From the NCBI RefSeq assembly GCF_042663885.1, contig NZ_JBHSXV010000001.1: a stretch of 64,000 bases of DNA, one strand, 5' to 3'. Positions 50,821 to 59,824 of the stretch are shown piece by piece. The translations under genes were made by a program, and so were the position numbers. Each line of letters opens with the position of its first letter. The stretch's first letter is position 1. Source of the DNA: Aquipuribacter hungaricus (GTDB taxonomy: Bacteria > Actinomycetota > Actinomycetes > Actinomycetales > JBBAYJ01). The notes below the pieces were generated by a model. That model made no database searches. It was not told where the DNA came from and saw only the letters and a list, made by a program, of their open reading frames with translations.

Positions 50821-52440
50821 TCACCGGGCGCGCCGGCGTGCGGCCGGGCCCCGCTGGGACGGGCGCGCCCACTCCGTGCCGCTGCCCTCGGCCGCGGCAC
50901 GGCCGGCCGCGCCGTGGGCCGCGAGCGCGTCGACGAGCGCCCGGACCTCGGGCACGGGTGCCAGGACGTCGACGCGCAGGCCGTGCTCCTCCGCGGTGGC
51001 GGCGGTGCGGGGACCGATGCACGCGATGACGGTCGAGGCGTGCGGCTTGCCCGCGATGCCGACGAGGTTGCGGACCGTCGAGCTGGACGTGAACAGCACC
51101 GCGTCGAAGCCGCCGGACTTGATGGCGTCGCGCACCGGGGCGGCGGGCGGCGCCGCGCGCACCGTCCGGTAGGCGGTGACGTCGTCGACCTCCCAGCCCA
51201 TCTCCTGCAGGCCGGCCACCAGGGTGTCGGTGGCGATGTCGGCGCGCGGCAGCAGCACCCGGTCGATCGGGTCCAGCTGCGGGTCGAAGGCCGGCCACTC
51301 CTCGAGCAGCCCCTTGGCGGACTGCTCGCCGGAGGGGACGAGGTCGGGCTCGAGGCCCCACTCGCGCAGCGCCTCGGCCGTCACGCCGCCGACCGCGGCG
51401 ATCCGCAGCCCGGAGAAGGACCGGGCGTCCAGGCCGAGCGCGTCGAGCTGCTCGCGGACGGCGCGGACGGCGTTGACGCTGGTGAAGCCCACCCACTCGT
51501 AGCGGCCGGTGACGAGCCCGCGCACGGCCTTGTCCATCTGCTGCGGGGTGCGCGGCGGCTCGACGGAGATCGTGGGGACCACGACCGGGTCGGCGCCGAG
51601 CTCGCGCAGGTGCTCGACGACCGACGTCGACTGGTCCTTGGTGCGAGGGACGAGGACGCGCCAGCCGAACAGCGGCCGGTTCTCGAACCACGAGAGCTGG
51701 TCGCGCTGGCCGACGGCGTCGCCGACGACGAGGGAGACCGGCTCGGCGAGACCGCCGAGGACGTCGCCGACCTTGGCCAGGGCCACCTCGACCGAGCGCT
51801 GCGACGTGGTCGTCGCGCAGGAGACGACGACCGCGGGCGCGTCGGGGCTCCAGCCGAGCGCGACGAGCCGCTCGGCCGCCCCGCCCAGGAGCCCGCGGGC
51901 GCCGAGGACGACGACGGTGTCGGCGCCGCCGCTGCCCGGGGCGACGAGCTCGGTCGCCGGGTCGGTGACGTGGACGACGTGGACCCGTTCGGTGCCGGTG
52001 GGCGCGACGGGGACGCCGGCGTACACCGGGACCGCGAAGGCCGCCGAGACGCCGGGGACGAGCTCGACGTCCGCACCGGCGGTCCGGACGGCGGCGATCT
52101 CGGCGGCGACGGAGGAGAACGTCGTCGCGTCGCCGGCGACCAGCCGGACGACGCGCGCGCCGTCGACCGCCAGCGCGGCGACCTGCCGGGGCCGGGCGGC
52201 ACGGGCGAGCTCGGTGCCGTCGGCGTCGGCCGCCAGGCGCACCACCTCGACGTCCGGGCGCGCGCAGCGGGCCAGCAGGGCGGCCGCGTCCGGCAGGTCG
52301 GTGGCGACGACGTCGGCCACCTCCAGCAGGGCGGCGGCGCGCAGCGTGAGCAGGCCCGGGTCGCCCGGTCCCGCCCCGACGAAGGCGACGTGCGACCGGG
52401 TCCCCCCGGTCGGGGGACGGAGGCTGCCTCGTGTGCTCAT
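50821..52440 (-). CDS. hemD: Uroporphyrinogen-III synthase with degenerate SUMT-like N-domain
   Basis: A 539-residue two-domain protein. Residues about 15-250 resemble uroporphyrinogen-III methyltransferase (VAFVGAGPGDPGLLTLRAAA, ELVPGVSAAFAVPVYAGVPV), but the usual GDPFVFGRG motif reads GDATTFSSVA, so SAM binding or catalysis is doubtful. Residues about 265-510 are the uroporphyrinogen-III synthase (HemD) domain: GWRVLVPRTKDQSTSVVEHL, WVGFTSVNAVRAVREQL, AVLFTSSSTVRNLVGIAG, CIGPRTAATAEEHGL. It closes the tetrapyrrole ring with D-ring inversion. Such fusions are normal in actinobacteria. The ATG overlaps the hemC stop. Confidence 0.92.
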   Translation of the reverse strand: MSTRGSLRPPTGGTRSHVAFVGAGPGDPGLLTLRAAALLEVADVVATDLPDAAALLARCARPDVEVVRLAADADGTELARAARPRQVAALAVDGARVVRLVAGDATTFSSVAAEIAAVRTAGADVELVPGVSAAFAVPVYAGVPVAPTGTERVHVVHVTDPATELVAPGSGGADTVVVLGARGLLGGAAERLVALGWSPDAPAVVVSCATTTSQRSVEVALAKVGDVLGGLAEPVSLVVGDAVGQRDQLSWFENRPLFGWRVLVPRTKDQSTSVVEHLRELGADPVVVPTISVEPPRTPQQMDKAVRGLVTGRYEWVGFTSVNAVRAVREQLDALGLDARSFSGLRIAAVGGVTAEALREWGLEPDLVPSGEQSAKGLLEEWPAFDPQLDPIDRVLLPRADIATDTLVAGLQEMGWEVDDVTAYRTVRAAPPAAPVRDAIKSGGFDAVLFTSSSTVRNLVGIAGKPHASTVIACIGPRTAATAEEHGLRVDVLAPVPEVRALVDALAAHGAAGRAAAEGSGTEWARPSQRGPAARRRAR

Positions 52441-53408
52441 CGGACGAACTCCTCTGTCTCGGTGCCGTGCCCTGGTCGTGCCGTGAGCAGCTCGTGGCCT
52501 GCTCTCGCCCCTACCTCGTCCGCCTGGTCCGCCGCCCCCGTCGTGCGGGAGCGGACGATCCGTGGCGCCGTCGTACCGGTGCCGTCCGGGGCGCCCGGTG
52601 CCGGGTCGTGCCCGGCGACCGCCCCCCGCAGGTCGAGCACGCCCTCGACCACCGTCGCGAGCGCCCCGACCGGGGCGCTGCAGCCGACGTCGAGCACACG
52701 CAGCAGGCTCCGCTCGGCGGTGACCGCCGCGCGGGTGTCCGCGTGGTCGAGCGCGGCCCGGACCCGCCCGGTGAGCGGGTCGTCCTGCCGGGTCTCCACG
52801 GCGAGCGCGCCCTGGCCCGGGCAGGGCAGGAGCACGTCGGTGCCGAGCACCTCGGTGACCTCGCCCTCGCGGCCGAGCCGCCGCAGCCCCGCGAGCGCGA
52901 GGACGACGGCGTCCAGGTCGGTGCCGACGCGGGCGAGCCGGGTGTCGACGTTGCCGCGCAGGTCGACGACCTCCAGCCGCCGGCCCCGGCGTGCGGCGTC
53001 GGCCAGGAGCATCGCGGCGCGCCGCGGCGAGCCGGTGCCGACCCGGGCCCCGTCGGGCAGGTCGGCCAGCCGGACGCCGCCCGCGCTGACCAGCGCGTCG
53101 CGCGGGTCCTCGCGCTCGGGCACCGCCGCGAGCGCGAGCCCGGGGGCCGGCGCGGTCGGCAGGTCCTTGAGCGAGTGGACGGCCACGTCGACCTCGTCGG
53201 CCAGCAGGGCGTCGCGCAGCGCCGACACGAATACGCCGGTCCCGCTCGTCGCGCGGGCGAGCTCGCGCAGCGGCTGCGCGGAGCGGTCGCCGTGCGTGGA
53301 GACCAGGACGAGCTCCGCCGGCTCGCCGAGCGCGGCGGACAGCGCGTCGGCGACGGTCTGGGACTGGGTGCGGGCCAGCGCGCTCGCGCGCGTGCCGACG
53401 CGGATCAC
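52437..53408 (-). CDS. hemC: Hydroxymethylbilane synthase (porphobilinogen deaminase)
   Basis: A 323-residue enzyme that assembles four porphobilinogens. It shows VIRVGTRASALARTQSQTVA, DVAVHSLKDLPT, VGTGSPRRAAML, VDLRGNVDTRLARV, PCPGQGALAVETR, and the dipyrromethane cofactor cysteine in VLDVGCSAPVGALA. GTG 53408 overlaps hemA by 4 bp and the stop overlaps hemD by 4 bp. Confidence 0.95.
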   Translation of the reverse strand: MIRVGTRASALARTQSQTVADALSAALGEPAELVLVSTHGDRSAQPLRELARATSGTGVFVSALRDALLADEVDVAVHSLKDLPTAPAPGLALAAVPEREDPRDALVSAGGVRLADLPDGARVGTGSPRRAAMLLADAARRGRRLEVVDLRGNVDTRLARVGTDLDAVVLALAGLRRLGREGEVTEVLGTDVLLPCPGQGALAVETRQDDPLTGRVRAALDHADTRAAVTAERSLLRVLDVGCSAPVGALATVVEGVLDLRGAVAGHDPAPGAPDGTGTTAPRIVRSRTTGAADQADEVGARAGHELLTARPGHGTETEEFVR

Positions 53409-54739
53409 GGCCGGCCCCCGTCGGCCATCGCGCCCGGGCCGCCGTCGCCGAACGAGGCGACCGGGTCGAGGGAGTCGGCGACCGACAGCCCGAACAGGGT
53501 CTGCAGCGCCTCGGCGTACATCGAGCCGTCGGGCCCGCCCGCGAGCTCCTTGACGCGCACGGTCGGGGTGTGGAGCACCTTGTCCACGACGCGGCGCACC
53601 GTGCGCTCGACCTCGGCGACGACGGCCGGGTCGAGGTTGCCGAGGCGGCCGCGCAGGCGCAAGAGCTCGGCGGAGACGACGGCGTCGGCCTGGGAGCGCA
53701 GCGCGACGACGGTGGGGGTGACGGTGGCGGCCTCGACCTCGCTGCGCCAGACCCGGACCTCGCCGGCGACGACGGAGCGCGCCCGGGTGACCTCGGTGGT
53801 GCCGTCGGCGTCGGCCGCCAGGCGTAGGCCGAGGGTCTCCAGGTCGACGACGACGACGCCGCGCAGGTCGTCGGGCAGCGGCGCGACGTCGCGGGGCAGG
53901 GCGAGGTCGACGAGGACGAGCGGGCGGCTGCCGCGCGCCGCGACGGCGGCCTCGACGTGCGCGGCCTCGACGACGTGCCCCACGGATCCGGTGCAGCTGA
54001 TGACGACGTCGCAGCCCGCGAGCAGGTCCGGCAGCGCGGACAGCGGGGCGACCTGCCCGTCGACGGAGGCGGCGAGCCGGGTGGCCCTGCTCTCGGTGCG
54101 GTTGACCACGGTGACGCCGGAGGCGCCGCGGCGGGCGAGGGTGGCGGTGACCAGGGCGGCCATCCCGCCGGCGCCGACGACGGCGACGCGGGCGCCGGAC
54201 AGCGGGCCGACGTGCTGCTCGGCGACGTCGAGAGCCTCGGTCACCATGCGGTTGCCGAGCCGGTCGAGGCCGGTCTCGGCGCGGGCTCGGCGGCCCACCC
54301 GCAGCGCGCGGTCGACGACGGCCGCCATGGCCGGGCCGAGCTGGCCGGCGGTCCGGGCGCGGGTGTAGGCGCTGCGGACCTGGCCGAGGATCTGGGCCTC
54401 GCCGAGGGCCATGGAGTCCAGCCCGGACACGACCTGGAACAGGTGCTCGACGGCGGCACCGTCGTAGTGGGCGTACATGTGCTCGCCGAGCTCGGCGACG
54501 TCGATGCCCGTGCCGGTCGACAGCGCGGCGGACACCGCGGCCACGCCGGGGTGGAACCGGTCGGCCTCGACGTACACCTCGACGCGGTTGCACGTCGACA
54601 CGACCATGGCCTCGGTGACGTACGGCTCGGCCAGGACGAGCCGGCCGATCTCGACCGGGTCGGACGCGGCCGCGGACAGCCGCTCGAGCTGCGGCAGCGG
54701 GCAGGTGCGGTGGCTGGCACCGACGACGAGCAGCGTCAC
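53405..54739 (-). CDS. hemA: Glutamyl-tRNA reductase
   Basis: A 444-residue NADPH enzyme that reduces glutamyl-tRNA to glutamate-1-semialdehyde, the committed step of the C5 pathway. The nucleophilic cysteine is in AMVVSTCNRVEVY, the catalytic core has MALGEAQILGQVR, the NADPH site VAVVGAGGMAALV, and the C-terminal dimerisation helices follow. The GTG overlaps the rex stop, so expression is tied to Rex control, as in Streptomyces where rex-hemACD is a Rex target. Confidence 0.95.
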   Translation of the reverse strand: MTLLVVGASHRTCPLPQLERLSAAASDPVEIGRLVLAEPYVTEAMVVSTCNRVEVYVEADRFHPGVAAVSAALSTGTGIDVAELGEHMYAHYDGAAVEHLFQVVSGLDSMALGEAQILGQVRSAYTRARTAGQLGPAMAAVVDRALRVGRRARAETGLDRLGNRMVTEALDVAEQHVGPLSGARVAVVGAGGMAALVTATLARRGASGVTVVNRTESRATRLAASVDGQVAPLSALPDLLAGCDVVISCTGSVGHVVEAAHVEAAVAARGSRPLVLVDLALPRDVAPLPDDLRGVVVVDLETLGLRLAADADGTTEVTRARSVVAGEVRVWRSEVEAATVTPTVVALRSQADAVVSAELLRLRGRLGNLDPAVVAEVERTVRRVVDKVLHTPTVRVKELAGGPDGSMYAEALQTLFGLSVADSLDPVASFGDGGPGAMADGGRP

Positions 54740-55530
54740 CGGGAGACCCCGTTCGTCAGGCGCGCGGGCGGGCGCAGCGGACCGAGCACGGCGCTGCGGG
54801 TGCGCTGCTCGTGGAAGCCGAGGATCTGCAGCTCGCTGGACAGGTCGACGGCGCGGACGGTGACGCCGTCGGGCACGCGCAGCGCGGCCCCGGCGAAGCA
54901 GAGGATGCTCGTGATGCCCGCGGCGACCAGCCGGTCGGCGGTCTGCTGCGCGGCGGCGGCGGGCGTGGCGACGACGGCGATCCGCACGCCGCGGGCGGGG
55001 ACCAGCTCGGCGAGGTCGTCGACGGCGTGCACGACGTGGCCGTTGACCTCGGTGCCCACGACGGCGGGGTCGGCGTCGAAGAGCGCGGCGATGCTGAGGC
55101 CGCGGCTGGAGAAGCCGCCGTAGTGGGCGAGCGCCCGGCCGAGGTTGCCCACGCCGACGATGGCCACCGGCCAGTCGTGCTCCAGGCCGAGGACGGCCGA
55201 CATCTCGTGGACGAGGGTCGGCACGTCGTACCCGACGCCCCGGGTGCCGTAGGTGCCCAGCTGCGACAGGTCCTTGCGGAGCATGGCGGCCGAGACGTGC
55301 ACGAGCTCGGCGAGCTCCTGCGAGGACACCGTGGTGATGGAGTCGTCGGCGAGCGCGTGCAGGGCCTGCAGGTACAGCGGCAACCGGCCGACGGTGGCCG
55401 CGGGGACCCCGCGGCGCGCCCCCGTCGACTCCGCAGGCACGTCAGCAGCCACGTCCGCGGGCACCTCGCCCGGGGCGTCGACCTGCGTGCGCGAGCCCGT
55501 GCGGGGCAGGCGCAGGCGCTGCAGTGGCAC
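54736..55530 (-). CDS. rex: Redox-sensing repressor Rex
   Basis: A 264-residue repressor that leaves DNA when NADH binds. The winged helix is about residues 50-110 (LPLYLQALHALADDS, SSQELAELVHVSAAMLRKDL, LGTYGTRGVGYDV), and the Rossmann domain has VAIVGVGNLGRALAHYGGF then SIAALFDADPAVVGTEVNG. The C-terminal swapped helix ends near the hemA overlap. GTG 55530 is chosen because GAGGAGA lies six bases upstream; an ATG at 55560 is possible. The first 45 residues are Pro/Ala-rich. A Rex operator 40 bp upstream indicates autoregulation. Confidence 0.93.
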   Translation of the reverse strand: MPLQRLRLPRTGSRTQVDAPGEVPADVAADVPAESTGARRGVPAATVGRLPLYLQALHALADDSITTVSSQELAELVHVSAAMLRKDLSQLGTYGTRGVGYDVPTLVHEMSAVLGLEHDWPVAIVGVGNLGRALAHYGGFSSRGLSIAALFDADPAVVGTEVNGHVVHAVDDLAELVPARGVRIAVVATPAAAAQQTADRLVAAGITSILCFAGAALRVPDGVTVRAVDLSSELQILGFHEQRTRSAVLGPLRPPARLTNGVSR

Positions 55531-55569
55531 AGGACTTCTCCTCGCGTCGGTGACCCTCATCGTACGTGC

Positions 55570-55587
55570 TTGTGACGGCGTGCACAA
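55570..55587. promoter_or_regulatory. Rex operator upstream of rex-hemA-hemC-hemD
   Basis: TTGTGACGGCGTGCACAA has the outer TTGTG/CACAA arms with correct 18-bp spacing and matches TTGTGAA-N4-TTCACAA at 12 of 14 informative positions. It lies 40 bp before the rex GTG. Rex autoregulation of this operon is established in Streptomyces coelicolor; the match here is direct. Confidence 0.75.
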
Positions 55588-55715
55588 AGTCGAGGAGGGC
55601 CCTCGTGACCGCCGTCACGGGCAGGTGCTGGGGCCCGCCCGGTAGATACGTCGGGACGTCGGCGGGCGGCCCCGTCAGCGCCCTCGACGTACCCGCCGGG
55701 CCCCTGGCCGGGGCC

Positions 55716-56009
55716 TCACCACAGCAGACGACGGCGGCGGCCCGGGCGCAACCGTGCGCGGAGCCGGTCGGCGTCCACCCGCAGCTGCTCGACCGGCTCG
55801 CCGTCCACCTCGACGACCGGGATCCGGTCCCAGTACCGGGCGTGGAGCTCCGGGTCGTCGTCGACGGACACCTCGACCAGCGGGACGCCCGCGCGGCGGC
55901 ACTCGCGCTCGACGACGGCGCGCGCCTGCTCGCACAGGTGGCAGCCGGCACGCCCGACGAGCCTCACCTGCCGCGGCGGGGCCTGTCCCGCGTCGCCACC
56001 TCCGGCCAC
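55716..56009 (-). CDS. Glutaredoxin-like thioredoxin-fold protein
   Basis: A 97-residue DUF836/glutaredoxin-like protein with the redox pair in GRAGCHLCEQARAVVE (CHLC) at residues about 23-26, then PLVEVSVDDDPELHARY and RIPVVEVDGEPV containing the cis-proline. It is a cytosolic thiol-disulfide protein of unknown partner. GTG 56009 lies 7 bp after the acyltransferase stop, so the two may be one transcript. Confidence 0.8.
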   Translation of the reverse strand: MAGGGDAGQAPPRQVRLVGRAGCHLCEQARAVVERECRRAGVPLVEVSVDDDPELHARYWDRIPVVEVDGEPVEQLRVDADRLRARLRPGRRRRLLW

Positions 56010-56016
56010 GTCCGCC

Positions 56017-57249
56017 TCAGCCCAGGAAGACCGAGCGGCGCCGGACCAGCAGGGCGTACAGCGTCTGCTGGATCGTCTCGCGCACGCGGTCGGTGATCTC
56101 GAAGACGACCATGGGGTCGTCGGCCGCCCCGGGGTCGAGCTGGTCGGTGGGCACGGGCTCGCCGAACTCGATGAGCCACTTGCTCGGCAGCGGCACCAGG
56201 CCCAGCGGGCCGAACCACGGCCAGGTCGGCGTCAGCGGCCAGTACGGCGCGCCGGTCAGCCGGGCCAGGGGGCGGACGTCGGCGAGCATCGGGTAGATCT
56301 CCTCGGCGCCGACGATGCTCACGGGGACGATGGGGACCTGGGTGCGGATGGCCGCCGCGACGAAGCCGCCCCGGCCGAAGCGCTGGAGCCGGTAGCGGTC
56401 GCGGAAGTTCTTGCCGATCCCCTTGAACCCCTCGGGCCACACGCCGACGAGCTCGCCGCCGGACAGCAGCCGCTCGGCGTCGCTGCTGGCCGCGAGCGTG
56501 GCGCCCATCCGGCGGGCGACGTCGCCCATGACGGGGGTCGCGAACACCAGGTCGGCCCCGAGGAGCCGGAGGAACCGCCCTCCGGTGCTGTCGTGGACGG
56601 CGACCTGGGTCATCAGGGCGTCCCACGCCAGCGTCCCGGAGTGGTTGCCGACCAGCAGCGCCCCGCGGTCGGCGGGGATGCGGTCGGCGCCGCGCAGCTC
56701 GACGCGGAACCAGCGCTCGTAGACCGGGCGCAGCACGTTGAGCATGACCCGCTCCGTGAGCTCGGGGTCGAAGCCGAACTCGTCGACGGCGAAGTCGCCG
56801 GACAGCCGGCGGCGGACGAACTCCACGGCGTCCAGGAGCAGCTCGGTGAGGTGGGCGGGGTCGTCGACGCCTTCCTCGGTCCCGTGGCCTTCAGGGTCCT
56901 CGGGAGCCCCGGCAGGCGCGTCGCCGTCCGGCAGGCTCTCGTCCGGTGGCCCTGCAGCGGGCTCCCCCGCGAGGTCGGGGACGACCTCGAGCCGGCGCGC
57001 GGTGCTCCGCGGCACGACCATCGCCTCGGCCATGGCCCGGCCGGCCTCCTCCGCGACGAGGTCGATGACCTCGACCGGCGGCACCTGCGGGCGGTTGGGC
57101 AGCCGGCCGAGCCCCGTGTCCTCGCTCTCCTCGGCCCCGGCCGCGCTCTCGGGCGAGGCCGGGCTCACCAGCGGCGTGCCGCGCCGGCGGGCGCGCTCGG
57201 CGGCGGCCCGGTCGGCGCCGAGGCCGACGGGGTCGCGGCGCGGCGTCAC
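56017..57249 (-). CDS. PlsC-type lysophospholipid acyltransferase family protein
   Basis: A 410-residue protein. About 150 N-terminal residues are disordered and acidic. The acyltransferase domain has the HX4D catalytic motif in VGNHSGTLAWDALM, GVWPEGFKGIGKNFRDRY as the glycerolipid-binding motif, and IVPVSIVGAEEIYP. Expected activity is acylation of lysophosphatidate or a related lipid at the membrane. GTG 57249 overlaps the epimerase stop as GTGA. The same epimerase-acyltransferase pairing is common in actinobacteria. Confidence 0.85.
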   Translation of the reverse strand: MTPRRDPVGLGADRAAAERARRRGTPLVSPASPESAAGAEESEDTGLGRLPNRPQVPPVEVIDLVAEEAGRAMAEAMVVPRSTARRLEVVPDLAGEPAAGPPDESLPDGDAPAGAPEDPEGHGTEEGVDDPAHLTELLLDAVEFVRRRLSGDFAVDEFGFDPELTERVMLNVLRPVYERWFRVELRGADRIPADRGALLVGNHSGTLAWDALMTQVAVHDSTGGRFLRLLGADLVFATPVMGDVARRMGATLAASSDAERLLSGGELVGVWPEGFKGIGKNFRDRYRLQRFGRGGFVAAAIRTQVPIVPVSIVGAEEIYPMLADVRPLARLTGAPYWPLTPTWPWFGPLGLVPLPSKWLIEFGEPVPTDQLDPGAADDPMVVFEITDRVRETIQQTLYALLVRRRSVFLG

Positions 57250-58331
57250 CGGCGGGCCCCGACGGTGTCGACGACGGCCTTGCCGACCTCGTCGGCGACC
57301 AGGTCGACGACGGGGCGCAGGCCGCGCAGGCGGTGCGCGACGACGAAGGCCTCGAACGCCTCGCGGCTGCTACGGCGCGGGACGAAGCCCATCTCCTCGC
57401 GGCAGCGCGTGGTGTCGAGCACCCGGCCGTAGCCGAGCAGGCGGAGGTCCTCGTACGACAGCTCGGCCGCCCCGAGGCGGGTGAGCCAGCGGCTCGCGCT
57501 AGGGCCGAGACGCTCCGGCAGCCCCAGCACCGGCCGCCCGGCCATGGCGGCGGCCTGGCTCGTGGTGAGGACACCGTCCCCCGCCACGTTCACCGGCCCG
57601 GTCACGAGGCCGTCGTGCCCGTCACCATCCCCGCCCACCGTGCCGGCGGGCCGGTCCGGCGGGCCGAGCGTGGCCACGACCATCGCGTCGACCGCGTCCT
57701 CCTCGTCGACGAACTGCAGCCGGCCGTCGTGGCCGAGCAGGCCGGGGACGACGGGCAGCGCGAACGCCCGCGACAGGGGCGTCTCCAGCCCGGGTCCGAC
57801 GATGCTCGCGAAGCGCAGCGTGGTCACCGCGGCGTCCGGGCGGCGGCGGGAGAAGCCTCGGACGTAGCCCTCGACCTCGAGGCAGTCCTTGGCCCACCCG
57901 GTGCGCGGCGGCGTCGAGGCAGCGGTGTCCTCGGTGAAGATCGCCGGGTCGCCCGGCCCGGCGCCGTAGACGCCGGAGGACGACTTGACGACGAGCCGCC
58001 GCACGCCCGGCACCTTCTGCATGGCGGCGAGCAGCTGCATCGTCCCGATGACGTTGATCTCCTTCATCGGGACGCGGCCGCCGGCCGAGCGCGGGGTGGC
58101 GATGACGTTCATGTGGACGACGGTGTCCACACCCTCCTCGCGCAGGAGCCGGGCGATCGCGGGGCTGCGGATGTCCGCACGGACGAACCGGGCCCCGCCC
58201 AGCGAGCCGTGGGGCGGGACGACGTCCGTGCCGAGGACGGAGGGGGCGGAGGGGTGCGCGGCGAGGGCGGTCGCGACCTTGCCACCGAGGTACCTGGACA
58301 CCCCGGTGACGAGCACGACCCGCCCGCTCAC
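57246..58331 (-). CDS. NAD-dependent epimerase/dehydratase (extended SDR)
   Basis: A 361-residue Rossmann-fold protein. The nucleotide site is VVLVTGVSRYLGGKVATAL (a TGxxxxxG variant), followed by VRADIRSPAIARLL, VVHMNVIATPRSAG, a catalytic Ser region VVKSSSGVYGAGPGD, and a TLRFASIVGPGLETPLSRAF segment. The Tyr-x3-Lys pair is replaced in part by TGWAKDCLEVEGYV, so the catalytic Tyr is not obvious. The substrate is unknown, probably a sugar nucleotide or lipid-linked group. It overlaps the acyltransferase gene downstream. Confidence 0.82.
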   Translation of the reverse strand: MSGRVVLVTGVSRYLGGKVATALAAHPSAPSVLGTDVVPPHGSLGGARFVRADIRSPAIARLLREEGVDTVVHMNVIATPRSAGGRVPMKEINVIGTMQLLAAMQKVPGVRRLVVKSSSGVYGAGPGDPAIFTEDTAASTPPRTGWAKDCLEVEGYVRGFSRRRPDAAVTTLRFASIVGPGLETPLSRAFALPVVPGLLGHDGRLQFVDEEDAVDAMVVATLGPPDRPAGTVGGDGDGHDGLVTGPVNVAGDGVLTTSQAAAMAGRPVLGLPERLGPSASRWLTRLGAAELSYEDLRLLGYGRVLDTTRCREEMGFVPRRSSREAFEAFVVAHRLRGLRPVVDLVADEVGKAVVDTVGARR

Positions 58332-58359
58332 CCCCGCCCCCGACCCACCGCGGGACGTC

Positions 58360-58458
58360 CTACTTCTTGTTGCGGCGCTGGTGACGCGTGCGACGGAGCA
58401 GCTTGCGGTGCTTCTTCTTGGCCATCCGCTTGCGACGCTTCTTGATGACAGAGCCCAC
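58360..58458 (-). CDS. Ribosomal protein bS22 (AURKAIP1/COX24 domain), 32 residues
   Basis: A 32-residue, extremely basic peptide: it opens MGSVIKKRRKRMAKKK and ends in RRNKK, with only five to six non-polar residues. This closely resembles actinobacterial bS22, a tiny protein in the small ribosomal subunit near the decoding centre. The GTG at 58458 is preceded by GAAGAAGGA. It lies between the epimerase and acuC, a conserved place for it in actinobacteria. Its length is below most gene-finding cut-offs. Confidence 0.92.
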   Translation of the reverse strand: MGSVIKKRRKRMAKKKHRKLLRRTRHQRRNKK

Positions 58459-58544
58459 GTGGGTCCTTCTTCCTGCAGTGACGGGCACGGCGAGCGGGCC
58501 CCTGGTCTGAGGGCCAGGCTACCGCGAGGGCGGGACGGGCCCGG

Positions 58545-59720
58545 TCAGTCGAACCAGGGGTCCATGCCGAGCAGCGGGAAGACGGCCTTCCGGGTCGCCA
58601 TGACCGCCTGGTCGACGGGGTCGGCCGGGTCGTAGCCGGACTCCCAGGTGGCGAAGGTGGCGGGCTCGCCGTCGGTCATCCGGCTCGGTCCGGGCTGCCC
58701 GAGCAGCGCGGTGACGTGCTCCAGCCAGCTCTGCGGGACCGCGGTCTCCGGGTCGACCGGGGCGTGCGCGGCCACGCCCACCAGGTGCGCCCACGCCCGC
58801 GGCACGACGTCGACCAGCTCGTAGCCGCCGCCGCCGAGCGCGAGCCACCGGCCGCCGGCGTGCTCGTGGGCGACGTCGTGCAGCAGGACCGCCGCGGCGC
58901 GCATCCCGTCCACCGACACCCGCAGGTGCGCCAGCGGGTCGAGCAGGTGGGTGTCGCAGCCGTGCTGGGTGACGAGCACCTGCGGGCGGACCTCGCGGAC
59001 GACGGGGAGGACGACGGCGTGCAGGGCCCGCAGCCAGCCCGCGTCGCCGGTACCCGCCGGCAGGGGGACGTTGACGGCGCTGCCCTCGGCGCCCGGGCCG
59101 CCCACGTCGGTCGGGTAGCCCGTGCCCGGGAACAGCGTCCGGCCGGACTCGTGCACCGAGACGGTCGTCACCCTCGGGTCGTCCCAGAAGATCGACTCGG
59201 TGCCGTCGCCGTGGTGGACGTCGGTGTCCACGTAGACGACGCGCTCGACGCCGGAGTCCAGCAGCGCGCGGATCGCGCCGGCGCAGTCGTTGTAGACGCA
59301 GAAGCCCGACGCGGCGTCGGCCGTGGCGTGGTGCAGCCCGCCCGCGAAGTTGACCCCGTGGTCGATCTCCCCCGCGGCGATGGCGCGCGCCAGGTCGACG
59401 GAGCCCTGGAACACCCGGGCGGCCGAGTCGTGCATCCCCTCGAACGCCGGGGTGTCGTCCCCGCCGATGCCCCGGCCCACGTCGGCGCGCGGGTCGACCG
59501 AGGCCCGGCGGACGGCCTCGACGAGACCGGCCGTGTGGACCGTCCGCAGGAGCTCGTCGTCGGCGACCCCGGCGGCCACGACGTCGACGCCGTCGAACAG
59601 GCCGAGGTCCCGGCACAGCCGCGCCGTGAGGTCGATCCGGAGGGGGGCCATCGGGTGGCCCTCGCCGAAGTCGTAGAGGACGAAGTCGTCGTCCCACACG
59701 ACCCGGGACCGGCGGCTCAT
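58545..59720 (-). CDS. acuC: AcuC-type histone-deacetylase-family protein
   Basis: A 391-residue zinc deacetylase. Visible are VWDDDFVLYDFGEGHPMAPLR, GLHHATADAASGFCVYNDCA with the catalytic His pair, the zinc site VDTDVHHGDGTES, TQHGCDTHLLDPLAHL and LGGGGY with the catalytic tyrosine. In Bacillus, AcuC deacetylates acetyl-CoA synthetase; here no acetoin genes are nearby, so protein deacetylation in acetate metabolism is only inferred. The ATG at 59720 is divergent from the DUF3105 gene. Confidence 0.9.
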   Translation of the reverse strand: MSRRSRVVWDDDFVLYDFGEGHPMAPLRIDLTARLCRDLGLFDGVDVVAAGVADDELLRTVHTAGLVEAVRRASVDPRADVGRGIGGDDTPAFEGMHDSAARVFQGSVDLARAIAAGEIDHGVNFAGGLHHATADAASGFCVYNDCAGAIRALLDSGVERVVYVDTDVHHGDGTESIFWDDPRVTTVSVHESGRTLFPGTGYPTDVGGPGAEGSAVNVPLPAGTGDAGWLRALHAVVLPVVREVRPQVLVTQHGCDTHLLDPLAHLRVSVDGMRAAAVLLHDVAHEHAGGRWLALGGGGYELVDVVPRAWAHLVGVAAHAPVDPETAVPQSWLEHVTALLGQPGPSRMTDGEPATFATWESGYDPADPVDQAVMATRKAVFPLLGMDPWFD

Positions 59721-59824
59721 ACCGCCACGCTAGCCGCCCGCGGGGGGACGGGTGGCGTCCGCGGAACTCTCGCAGGGGATGATGCGTCTGTACGTCGACC
59801 CGCGCACCGACCGAGGAGCTCTCC

